Part shown: positions 55,967-64,000 of the stretch, piece by piece | Position numbering within the stretch: position 1 is the first letter of the stretch | Layout of the letters: the number at the start of each line of letters is the position of its first letter | Origin: Acinetobacter gerneri DSM 14967 = CIP 107464 = MTCC 9824 | GTDB lineage: Bacteria > Pseudomonadota > Gammaproteobacteria > Pseudomonadales > Moraxellaceae | NCBI RefSeq assembly: GCF_000368565.1 | Contig: NZ_KB849542.1 | Span: forward strand, 1 to 64,000 | Length of the DNA: 64,000 nt | Direction of reading: 5' to 3' | Position numbers and translations under genes: made by a program | Notes under the pieces: model-generated | What the model saw: only the letters and a program-made list of their open reading frames with translations | Told to the model about the DNA's origin: nothing | Databases searched by the model: none

Positions 55967-56592
55967 ATATTCCAAACATCCTTTCCATTTGTTACAAATG
56001 ATAAGTTAAATTCTGGAATACCATTATTATTAGTATCAATCTTGTATTCTACTGAATATTCTCTAAAAATTTTACCTACAATCTTATAAATTATAGGGTC
56101 TTGAAGCCCCTTATCACAGGCTTGATATATATAAATTTTATCTTTTATGATTTTTAGTGTACTTTCACTACACCAGCAACCGCCAACATCCAGTTTTTTT
56201 TGAATTCCAGTTACATAACTAAATGGCTTTATTAAGTTGTTCTCTGTTTTATCAAAACCCATATAGTCACTCTTTAAGCTTAATGTTTTTTTATTATTAG
56301 CAATGCTTAAACACATATAGCCTTCAAGTGTATTTACTTTATCTTTGAACCCACATTGTAAATTTCTTCTTTTCAGCCAATCTCTTTGACTTTTTACCAA
56401 ATAATCCAATTCAACTTTATTCTCTTTGATATAATTCCTTATATCAGAATACATCCCATTTAGATCCCTTTCGCTCTTTTCATATTTGCTCTTTTCTTCT
56501 AAAATATTATTTTTAGCCTGTATTTGGTTTGAATACGCAACAAGATTTAAAATAAATAAAAAATTAAAAGCTTTAGATTTAATGTTTTGCAT
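55960..56592 (-). CDS. LprI/DUF1311-like exported protein, probably cut by IS3
   Basis: About 210 residues. Signal peptide FNFLFILNLVAYSNQIQA, then the DUF1311 pattern SQRDWLKRRNLQCGF, GYMCLSIANNKK. The end reads NNNGIPEFNLSFVTNGK, then DVWNIR and stop, just at the edge of the IS3 element, so the last residue(s) may come from the element. The original 3' end may be the remnant at 54655-54828. The ATG at 56592 has GGATGG upstream; GTG 56607 is the alternative. Immunity or peptidoglycan-protection role inferred from neighbours. Confidence 0.65.
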   Translation of the reverse strand: MQNIKSKAFNFLFILNLVAYSNQIQAKNNILEEKSKYEKSERDLNGMYSDIRNYIKENKVELDYLVKSQRDWLKRRNLQCGFKDKVNTLEGYMCLSIANNKKTLSLKSDYMGFDKTENNLIKPFSYVTGIQKKLDVGGCWCSESTLKIIKDKIYIYQACDKGLQDPIIYKIVGKIFREYSVEYKIDTNNNGIPEFNLSFVTNGKDVWNIR

Positions 56593-56760
56593 AGCAACCA
56601 TCCACACATATCTGCATTTTCATAGATTACATTTCCTCTTTTATTTATCACTATTAATTTTTAAAGTATTCTATTAAATTTTATATCCTGTATACTCAAT
56701 AATTCCAGATAAATCATTAAAAATCTTAACTTATTCAACAATTTTTTTATTGATATAAAA

Positions 56761-57255
56761 CTAATTATCTAGTTTACAATTCTTTTTAACGTAGCTATTT
56801 TCATAATCTATCAGTCTTTCATTCATATTAAATAGGCTCAAACATGTTGGATGTTCTATTTTTTTTACAATTTTTTCATTTTTATAAATGTATTCATTAT
56901 CACATATGATTTCACAACCTTCTATTCTGCTTAATTTTTTTTGAACTCTAAAAATACGTCCACCTTTATACTCATAATATTTTACAATTTGATGATAGTC
57001 ATTATAAGAGGTATCATTCAATGGATTTATATATTTCGCCTCATATTTCCCAATTATACGATTATCTTTTTTTAATCTAGTTTCAGCTATTGAAATAAAA
57101 TTATTATTTACAAATCGAAAACTTGTATAATCTTCATCCCCTACTATTTTTTCAAATCTTTTATATGTTTCTATCATATAGAAATTTTTTGGAATTTCTT
57201 GTGAAAAACCATATTGTGAAATCAATAAAAAAATTAAAAATATTTTAATTTTCAT
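56761..57255 (-). CDS. candidate immunity protein for the amidase effector
   Basis: 164 residues, unrecognised. Signal peptide MKIKIFLIFLLISQYGFS, so exported to the periplasm where an amidase would act. The mature part has four cysteines (EGCEIICDNEY; PTCLS; KKNCKLDN) and is basic. It starts 11 bp inside the end of the effector gene, so expression is coupled. A small exported protein encoded in overlap with a T6SS peptidoglycan hydrolase is the standard place for an immunity gene. The function has not been shown. Confidence 0.65.
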   Translation of the reverse strand: MKIKIFLIFLLISQYGFSQEIPKNFYMIETYKRFEKIVGDEDYTSFRFVNNNFISIAETRLKKDNRIIGKYEAKYINPLNDTSYNDYHQIVKYYEYKGGRIFRVQKKLSRIEGCEIICDNEYIYKNEKIVKKIEHPTCLSLFNMNERLIDYENSYVKKNCKLDN

Positions 57256-58810
57256 TAATATGCTCCTTCACTGTCCTATAAATATCACTTATTAGAGTCT
57301 TACTTTCATTAATTAAAATTTTTACATTCCTCGGTGTAGTCATAAAGCCAAACTCTATTAAAATTTTATATTTTGCGTTATTTTTCAAAACTGTTAAATC
57401 GCTCCTTTTTGAAGTTAAAGCTTTTATTTTACAGTAATTTTTTACTATTTTTTCTGCTAATTTTTTTCCATTCTCATCTTTATAACACATCACAGCATAA
57501 TTATTTATTAAGTTTTCAACGCCATCGCAATGCAAAGAAATAAAATAGTCAGCTTTAGCCTCATTTGCTATTGTATTTCTATAGCTTAACGGTGCTTTAG
57601 ATTTTATTTTCAATGACTTGCATATAGCAATATTTGGTATGTTTTCATAAGAAATATTTCCTTTTGTATCTCTTGTCAGATAAACTATATGCCCATCTTT
57701 TTCTAACAGTTGTTTTAATTCTATAGCTCTTTCATATACATATTCTGCTTCTGTTGGACTTTTAGGGTCTTTTGTTTCAATATACTTAAAATACTGGTGT
57801 GCATTATTTATTATCTCATCTGTTAAATCTTTCCAAGAATAATTTTTTCCTATTTCTAATTTTGTATTTTTTATTTCCTTCTCAAGTTTTAACAATCTAA
57901 TTTGTGTGCCAACATTTGCACTAACTTTGCTATCACCTCGTATCCCATGTCCTGGATCTATTACTATAATTTTCTTTTGTTTCTTTTCTATCGATTCACC
58001 CTTTACTTCAGCTATAGGGCTTTTCTCTTGATTACTTGAGCTTTTCTGTTCAACTTTTGGTTTAGCAGATGTCGAATCTATAGATTTTGTTTGGCCGCTA
58101 TTTGTATTGATACTTGCTGAATTTGCACTTCTTACATAAACATTAAGTTTGTCACCGATACGAATAATATCTGTACTAAGCATATTTAAACTTTTAATTT
58201 CATTTACTGAGTTATTTGTAGTACGAGCAATTGAACTCAGCGTATCACCATTTTGTACAATAATAATTTTTGTACTAGTATTTGTTAATGACGTCGAAGA
58301 CGATTTTTTTTCGTTATTCTGTATTTGGGCTTCATCAGTTGTACTTTTCTGTAGTGGATATTTTAACTTTTGCCCAATATAAATTTTACTTGGATCATCA
58401 ATGTTATTCAACGACATAAGTACGTTTACAGTTGTATGATATTGCTCAGCTATTCCTCTCAATGTTTCTTTGGGTTTAACTTTATGATAATTACGCGAGT
58501 AATCACCTTTTGATACATTTTTTTCACTCAGCTTGACTCCCTCAATCATCACTTTCGGGCTATGTACAACTAAATTTTGACTTTCCCCTTTCAGTGTAAA
58601 TTTCACCTTAGACTCATACGTACTTGATATATCATCATAGACACGAACATCAATAATCCCTCCTTCCGGTCTTTTAATTAATACAGTTTCCCCATTTTCT
58701 TTAGTTTTATTTTCAGAAATACATCGTCCAGACAACCAAAGTTGATGTTTTAATCCCTTTATAGGTTGTCCAATAGCATCTAGAAATTTAATTTTAGCTA
58801 TAGTATCCAC
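57245..58810 (-). CDS. T6SS effector: LysM and N-acetylmuramoyl-L-alanine amidase (amidase_3)
   Basis: 521 residues, no signal peptide. The N-terminal 90 residues are beta-rich (AKIKFLDAIGQPIKGL) and may attach to VgrG. Two LysM domains follow (about 108-152: PKETLRGIAEQYHTTVNVL; about 181-226: NGDTLSSIARTTNNSVNEI). The C-terminal amidase_3 domain (about 280-515) has IVIDPGHGIRGDS (zinc His), EAEYVYERA (zinc Glu), FISLHCDG (zinc His) and LIEFGFMTTPRN (catalytic Glu). It should cut the peptide from MurNAc in a target's wall. GTG start at 58810 overlaps the vgrG stop, with AGGAGGAG upstream. Confidence 0.85.
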   Translation of the reverse strand: MDTIAKIKFLDAIGQPIKGLKHQLWLSGRCISENKTKENGETVLIKRPEGGIIDVRVYDDISSTYESKVKFTLKGESQNLVVHSPKVMIEGVKLSEKNVSKGDYSRNYHKVKPKETLRGIAEQYHTTVNVLMSLNNIDDPSKIYIGQKLKYPLQKSTTDEAQIQNNEKKSSSTSLTNTSTKIIIVQNGDTLSSIARTTNNSVNEIKSLNMLSTDIIRIGDKLNVYVRSANSASINTNSGQTKSIDSTSAKPKVEQKSSSNQEKSPIAEVKGESIEKKQKKIIVIDPGHGIRGDSKVSANVGTQIRLLKLEKEIKNTKLEIGKNYSWKDLTDEIINNAHQYFKYIETKDPKSPTEAEYVYERAIELKQLLEKDGHIVYLTRDTKGNISYENIPNIAICKSLKIKSKAPLSYRNTIANEAKADYFISLHCDGVENLINNYAVMCYKDENGKKLAEKIVKNYCKIKALTSKRSDLTVLKNNAKYKILIEFGFMTTPRNVKILINESKTLISDIYRTVKEHINEN

Positions 58811-61800
58811 TATTCTCCTCCTACAATTTCATCATTTTCTATAGACCAATATTCACTTGCACCTATCAAAATGTCATATTCTTGATTCTCTTCTTTCTCT
58901 ATTCTTTCTGTTCTTCCATATTCATCTAAATACCCTTGTATATAGCTATTCTCTTGTTTATTTATTATTTTGTATTTTACGTTTGAGAAATTATGCGTAT
59001 AAAACAATTCATAAAAATCCCATCTATTGCTAAACTGACCCATCATAGGCAAATTAGGTAACTCTGCATTCACACTCTGTGGACCACTAAACAGATGTTG
59101 ACCTGATTTCACTTCAAATAGCGCATTTGTATAATGATGGATCCCTTGCTTATTGATCACTATATTTGAGCCACCAGCTTTAAGATTTATCTCTACAGCA
59201 CTTGTAATTTCAATCTTACCTTCAGTCGAAATGACTTGTATTCCCATGCGCGCAATCAACTTCATCAATGCATTTTGTGCTTGTATTTCTACATTTTGAT
59301 TTGCAGCAACTACACTAATCCCATTCACCGCAAATGCACTATATTTACCTTGAGCATGCATCACGATATTTTTTTGCGAACTGATGTTCGTCGAACCACC
59401 TGAACTGAGTCCGATTTCTTGCCCAGCATGACTTAAAATATCTTCTGGTGTCGTCATTGCTATGCCATTTGGTGAAGCAAATAACATCAAAGCCTGTCTA
59501 AACAGCTTCCCATTACTTTCGCTATCGCTTGATGCTTGTTTATCTTGGCTCTTATTTTGCATAAAGCCTTGAAAACTATTCAATAAGCCTGATAGTTGCC
59601 CACTACCTCCTCCCATTGCCCCACATACACTGGTCAAATCAAAATCATCCAAACTTATCTTTGAAATAGTAGATGCAACATTTGTTAAAGCTGAAAATGG
59701 ATCATTCTTAATTTCATTTTTGATATTTTTTAGTTCATTTTTTATAAAATCTGTTCCAAAATCTTCTACATTTTCGATAAAACCTTTGAGATTATCGACA
59801 GCACCTTTGGCATCTTGGAAGAATCCATTAAATTCATCCACGATTCCTGCTATACCACCACCTCCTATTTGCCCAATATCTTGAATAAATCCTGCACAGT
59901 CTTTTAGCGCATTGAGTGGATCATTAGCTATGCCTTCTTTAAATAGATTTAATGTGGTTTGCAATGCTTGTGTAACGCTTTTAATTTCAAGTGATTGGAT
60001 CAGTTTTGGTAATCGGTTAATTACATTTAATGCATCTGTCTGTTGTTTAACTGCAATTTCACTTAGCATTTTCATGCTTTCATGTGCTTGATTTAATAAA
60101 CTTTGTGCTTGAACTGCATCAAGATGTTCTGCGATCGCCTGTTCTTGTGCATATGTGGTGAGTAGCATGCCTTTTCCAGCCCGAACAGCTCCATAAGCAT
60201 CTGTTCGTAGCTCAAAGCCTTCGCCACGTCCTTTACTCGTTTCAGACTCTTTGGGGTGACTTAAATTGCCCAAATTGAGTTGCGTAGCGGCGTGGCTACT
60301 TTGAAGCTGTGCACTAATTTGTCCTGTACTATCATCAAAACGTAATTGGTTAAATCCTTCACCATCTACTTCTCGGCTACGGATACCGCTAATTTTTTTA
60401 GTTGCAGGGACTTCGCCTTTTTTATCGAAATTGGTCTGATGATGCTGTGACTCATAAATACTGCCCGCGACAAATGGTCGATCAATATCGCCTTCAAAGA
60501 AATTGATGCACACTTCATCACCAACACGTGGGTGAAATCTTGTGCCTTCGCCCTCTGAACCAGCCCAAAGTGTGAGGACAGGTAACCAAAATGAATCTTG
60601 GTCACTGTCATTCGCACCATGTCCGCTGGCATGTTGGTGATCAGCACTTCGTGTAAATAAAAATCTAACTTTTACATCACCATAAGCATTGACGTGAATT
60701 TGCTCACCACTCGGACCTACAACTTTGCCTCGCATTGGATAAACTTGTGGTCGATGCTTTAATGGATCATATGCTGGAACGATGATCGTATTTCTTCTGA
60801 CTAAACTTAATTCAGCACCATGCATTTCATCTGAATTAATTTTTAAATATTGCCAATGACTGAGATCGATCAAAGTATCAATTTGATTTTTTAAATCTTT
60901 AGGTAAATTATTTTGATGATAGAATTTTTTCCCTAAAATCAGCATTTGCCGATCAGAGCTTTCATGAGAATTCAGTTCAAAATGCCCAACTAATTCAAAG
61001 CAATAACCTACATCTGCATCTCGGACACTGCTTTTCGAGATAAATTTCTTTGCTTGTAGATCCTGATATTGAATAAGTTGCTGATTTAATTTACTCAACT
61101 GAGCACTACTAGACGTGGTTAATTGCTCATTACTACTATCAATCCAAGCAGGCGCAAGATTCCAAACTTGTTCTAAATCTAAACTATCGCTATCAAAATT
61201 TTCACTATGTTTATGTTTGGTCAGTACACTATTTTCCTGATCCTGATAGAAACCATCTGGAACCCAGCGTTGGCTTTGGATACGATTACTTTGAATTTGC
61301 CGTTCTGCGCTCAAGCTCGTGATCGTATCAAATCGTTCTGTCGCATCACTTCGGCTATGAAAACGTATAATTTTACGTGATAAGCTTGAAAAATGACTAT
61401 TGTGATCAATCAAACTTAACTTTTGCGCTTGTATATCTTGGGCAGGATTGGCAACTTTTAGATCTGTTTCACTGATCAGCCAATTGATACCTTCAGAACG
61501 CCACAATCGCGTTAAAAACTGGTAAATGCTCTCGTTATACATCATCACAAAAGGACGTGTATCGTATTGTTTTTCAATGCCTGAAAGATCTAATTTCAAT
61601 GCTGCTTTTAGTAAAGAGCTTTTATTTAAAGCTTCTTCTATCAAAATTTTAGTGATGCCAATAACATCAATATTGCGGAATACTCGACTATTTTGTGTGA
61701 GTTTTAGCAGTGAAAATGCATCTTGTAATACCAATTTATAAACACAAATCGCCCCATCTGTCGCACCTTGCGTAACCTTACTGACAATTCCTGTAAATCT

Positions 61801-62052
61801 CGATAACTCACCTAAATCCGTCACAATATCGACAGCGACTTGGCAACCTGAAAATGTTTTTAAAGGAATTTGTGCATTTAAAGACAAACATAAAAGCTCA
61901 TATTGCGGTTCATCATTGATAAAATGCACCCCACTGACACTTTGCACCACGATTTGACTGTTTAAAATTTCATTGGAAAATTTGGCATAGATCGCTCGAT
62001 TACGTGTATTAAGCCCCATTTTCTCTGCTAAATAGTTAATTTTATCTATCAT
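58810..62052 (-). CDS. vgrG: type VI secretion spike protein VgrG (amidase-associated), extended
   Basis: 1080 residues. gp27-like N-terminal part with SDATERFDTITSLSAER, then the gp5 OB-fold (YPMRGKVVGPSGEQIHVNAYG, WAGSEGEGTRFHPRVGDEVC, GDIDRPFVAGSIYES) and DUF2345 with FNQLRFDDSTGQISAQLQSS. Between about residues 636 and 855 it has a helical, Gly/Asn-rich insert absent from the other VgrG here. The C-terminal segment (NVKYKIINKQENSYIQGYL) resembles a transthyretin-like adaptor and probably binds the effector. It heads the amidase cassette. Confidence 0.93.
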   Translation of the reverse strand: MIDKINYLAEKMGLNTRNRAIYAKFSNEILNSQIVVQSVSGVHFINDEPQYELLCLSLNAQIPLKTFSGCQVAVDIVTDLGELSRFTGIVSKVTQGATDGAICVYKLVLQDAFSLLKLTQNSRVFRNIDVIGITKILIEEALNKSSLLKAALKLDLSGIEKQYDTRPFVMMYNESIYQFLTRLWRSEGINWLISETDLKVANPAQDIQAQKLSLIDHNSHFSSLSRKIIRFHSRSDATERFDTITSLSAERQIQSNRIQSQRWVPDGFYQDQENSVLTKHKHSENFDSDSLDLEQVWNLAPAWIDSSNEQLTTSSSAQLSKLNQQLIQYQDLQAKKFISKSSVRDADVGYCFELVGHFELNSHESSDRQMLILGKKFYHQNNLPKDLKNQIDTLIDLSHWQYLKINSDEMHGAELSLVRRNTIIVPAYDPLKHRPQVYPMRGKVVGPSGEQIHVNAYGDVKVRFLFTRSADHQHASGHGANDSDQDSFWLPVLTLWAGSEGEGTRFHPRVGDEVCINFFEGDIDRPFVAGSIYESQHHQTNFDKKGEVPATKKISGIRSREVDGEGFNQLRFDDSTGQISAQLQSSHAATQLNLGNLSHPKESETSKGRGEGFELRTDAYGAVRAGKGMLLTTYAQEQAIAEHLDAVQAQSLLNQAHESMKMLSEIAVKQQTDALNVINRLPKLIQSLEIKSVTQALQTTLNLFKEGIANDPLNALKDCAGFIQDIGQIGGGGIAGIVDEFNGFFQDAKGAVDNLKGFIENVEDFGTDFIKNELKNIKNEIKNDPFSALTNVASTISKISLDDFDLTSVCGAMGGGSGQLSGLLNSFQGFMQNKSQDKQASSDSESNGKLFRQALMLFASPNGIAMTTPEDILSHAGQEIGLSSGGSTNISSQKNIVMHAQGKYSAFAVNGISVVAANQNVEIQAQNALMKLIARMGIQVISTEGKIEITSAVEINLKAGGSNIVINKQGIHHYTNALFEVKSGQHLFSGPQSVNAELPNLPMMGQFSNRWDFYELFYTHNFSNVKYKIINKQENSYIQGYLDEYGRTERIEKEENQEYDILIGASEYWSIENDEIVGGE

Positions 62053-62218
62053 TATTTGATGTTCTTAAGTTTTATTTAGCCGATCTTATAATTTTAAACA
62101 CGATATTACATTATCATTTCATGAATTTTAATTTATCATTTTCAATAACTTAGTTTATTTTTATTATTGTCTTTTAATAGGATGCAAACATAGCGCTTGG
62201 GTTTTTCATTCTATTTAT

Positions 62219-62252
62219 AAAAAATGCCATCAAAATTTTGATGGCATTTTTT
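62219..62252 (-). terminator. terminator after lpxB
   Basis: Near-perfect palindrome AAAAAATGCCATCAAAA / TTTTGATGGCATTTTTT. It lies 58 bp beyond the lpxB stop and 167 bp before the vgrG start, separating the two. Confidence 0.85.
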
Positions 62253-62309
62253 TGAAGCTGATAAAGAGTCAATTAGGTTTCGTTAGGACTAGACTATGCT
62301 TAGGCTATT

Positions 62310-63479
62310 TTATAAAAGCGCTAAAATCGCCTGTACGGGATCTTCGCTATTGCCTGCAAGCAACTTTTTGTGCATTGTCAAAAGTTGCATCACCTGTATT
62401 TGCCCTGTTTCAATGTTCATTAGTTTTTCGATATCGTTGGCTAAATTTTCAGGTGTCGCATCCGACTGAATCAATTCCGAAATCACTTTCTTACCAGCAA
62501 TGATATTAGGCAGTGAATAATAAGGAATTTTCACCAATAACTTGGCAATAATATAAGTGAGCCAATTTAATTTATAGAATGTCACCATAGGTCTATGCAA
62601 TAGCATAGCTTCTAATGTCGCTGTACCAGATGCAAGCGCGACAATATCGGATGCATTCATGACCATGCGCCCGATCTTCGATTCATTATCTTGATTTTCT
62701 AATAATTTAATTTGCGCCCGCAAGCTTTCTGGATATTGTTCTAAAATCTTTTCAATCTGCTGTTTACGCGCATCATTGATTGCCGGTATTAGAAATTGGT
62801 ACTCAGGGTGTTTCGCTTGGATCAATTGCGCTGCATCTAAAACTAGTGGTGCTAAACGTTCTACTTCACCACCCCGGCTACCCGGTAAAAGTGCAATAAA
62901 TTTCTGATCTGGATCTAGACCAAGTGCTTCTTTTGCAGGACGGATCGGATTTTCCAAAGGTAATTGGCTAGCAAGCGGATGCCCGACAAATGCAGCATTT
63001 ACGTTAAATTGGTGATAAAAAGCTTTTTCAAATGGAAATAAACAAAGTACTAAATCAATTGTCGCTCGAATCCCATGCACTCGACCTTGTCGCCACGCCC
63101 AAACGGATGGGCTGACATATTGCACAGTTTTGATCGCCAAATTTTTTTCTTTGATGCTTTTAGAAAGTCGTAAGTTGAAGTCTGGTGCATCTATCCCGAT
63201 AAAAATATCGACTGGATCATTCGTCCATTTTTCGACTAAACCATCTCGTACAGCAAATAATTTTTTTAGATCTTTCAGGACTTCAACGATCCCCATAACC
63301 GATAAAATATCCATCGGATAATATGATTTAAAGCCTTCAGCGATCATCTGTGGACCGCCTATGCCTTCAAATTCGACATCGATGCCTTGCTCACGAAAAC
63401 TTCGAATTAATTTTGCGCCTAAAGTATCTCCAGAAACTTCACCGACAACAATTCCGATTTTAAGTTTACGATTTTGCAA
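62310..63479 (-). CDS. lpxB: lipid-A-disaccharide synthase
   Basis: GT-B glycosyltransferase that joins UDP-2,3-diacylglucosamine and lipid X to form the lipid A disaccharide. 389 residues with GIVVGEVSGDTLGAKLI at the start, GIGGPQMIAEG, VQYVSPSVWAWRQGR, FVGHPLASQLPLE, ALLPGSRGGEVERLAPL and ALASGTATLEAMLLHRP, all standard for LpxB. No lpxA is adjacent in the window. Confidence 0.97.
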   Translation of the reverse strand: MQNRKLKIGIVVGEVSGDTLGAKLIRSFREQGIDVEFEGIGGPQMIAEGFKSYYPMDILSVMGIVEVLKDLKKLFAVRDGLVEKWTNDPVDIFIGIDAPDFNLRLSKSIKEKNLAIKTVQYVSPSVWAWRQGRVHGIRATIDLVLCLFPFEKAFYHQFNVNAAFVGHPLASQLPLENPIRPAKEALGLDPDQKFIALLPGSRGGEVERLAPLVLDAAQLIQAKHPEYQFLIPAINDARKQQIEKILEQYPESLRAQIKLLENQDNESKIGRMVMNASDIVALASGTATLEAMLLHRPMVTFYKLNWLTYIIAKLLVKIPYYSLPNIIAGKKVISELIQSDATPENLANDIEKLMNIETGQIQVMQLLTMHKKLLAGNSEDPVQAILALL

Positions 63480-63797
63480 AGGTTTTTATCCTATTTTATA
63501 ACTCAGGCTATAGTAGCATAGCTGATGTGCATTCACTAATGTGTCGTGTATTTATATGAATTTGATTATAAATATTCAGTTAATTTTTCTTAAAAAGAAA
63601 TAAGGACTTCACTTCTGTTTTGATTGAATTAATTTTCATTTTAAAATTCAGATAATTAATCATCATTTTTTGTATTCATATTTTTAAAAGCTCATCTTTC
63701 TTTTGCATTTTTTTGCATAAGTTAATCATTAATCAAGACAACTACTTATATCAAAAAGTCATAAGATATGCCTGTTTTTTGATAACTGGCATACGTA

Positions 63798-64000
63798 ATG
63801 GGCGATCCAATCCATCTAATTATAGCAGGCATGTTTGTCGGATTTTGTGTGGGCATCACAGGTGTGGGCGGCGGCTCCCTGATGACACCGATCCTGATTG
63901 GTCTATTTAAAATCGAACCTCATATCGCGATTGGGACAGATCTCATTTATGCAGCCATTTCAAAATTTTGTGGTTCATTGGTGCATGCCAAAAAGTTAAA
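63798..64000 (+). CDS. TauE/SafE family permease, 5' part only
   Basis: Only the first ~67 residues lie in the window. IIAGMFVGFCVGITGVGGGS is the first transmembrane helix with the GxGGG motif of the TauE/SafE family, which exports sulfite or organosulfonates. IGTDLIYAAISKFCGSLVH is the second helix start. The 318-bp gap before it (63480-63797) is AT-rich, shows no gene, and probably holds the divergent promoters of lpxB and this gene. Confidence 0.88.
   Translation, partial: MGDPIHLIIAGMFVGFCVGITGVGGGSLMTPILIGLFKIEPHIAIGTDLIYAAISKFCGSLVHAKKL

Noticed and set aside
1-64000. CRISPR array, tRNA genes or prophage
   Set aside because: No regularly spaced repeats, cloverleaf candidates or phage structural genes were noticed; VgrG proteins are T6SS parts rather than phage tails here because of their effector and immunity neighbours.

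Overview
The window looks like chromosomal DNA of an Acinetobacter-type gammaproteobacterium. It is AT-rich. Its gene set fits Moraxellaceae: divergent rpiA/ilvA, a cydP-cydABX-ybgE operon, recR-ybaB, rnd-ycgL, ftsY, metZ, lpxB, and VgrG-linked type VI secretion (T6SS) effector cassettes. The species cannot be named from the sequence alone.

Left part, 1-22.7 kb, is mostly housekeeping. The first ~200 bases look like the promoter and leader of an rRNA operon reading leftward out of the window. Then follow a YgjP-type metallopeptidase, rpiA, ilvA, a Ktr/Trk-type potassium uptake pair, an outer-membrane phospholipase A, a large M16C protease, a secreted Big-1-like protein, a PfkB kinase-Rieske-YqiJ trio, the cytochrome bd oxidase operon with both of its small subunits, a GNAT enzyme, two envelope proteins and a nitroreductase.

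First T6SS cassette, 22.8-31.0 kb, minus strand: vgrG, two tandem Tli4-type immunity lipoproteins, a Tle-type lipase effector, and a two-helix membrane protein of unknown function. VgrG would carry the lipase into rival cells and the Tli4 proteins would protect the producer's periplasm.

Middle part, 31.3-52 kb, is again core genome: ftsY, a paired M16 protease, small unknown proteins, a CBS protein, trpB, a MoxR/VWA pair, ycgL-rnd, recR-ybaB, metZ, a PHA-synthase-like hydrolase, a HIT protein, a porin, YidB and a DUF2797 protein.

Second T6SS cassette, 52-62 kb, minus strand and very AT-rich: an extended VgrG, then a LysM/amidase-3 peptidoglycan-hydrolase effector (overlapping start), then an overlapping small exported protein that is the prime immunity candidate, then three LprI/DUF1311-like exported proteins. 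Two of these three are broken by different insertion sequences. Removing one copy of the TA duplication at the IS5-family element restores an open reading frame straight through the site, so the genes flanking it are halves of one gene. An IS3-family element separates a second LprI-like gene from what looks like its own 3' end. This decaying series of exported genes behind an amidase effector is the most interesting part of the window.

The right edge holds lpxB and the start of a TauE/SafE permease. No tRNA, CRISPR array or complete rRNA gene was seen.
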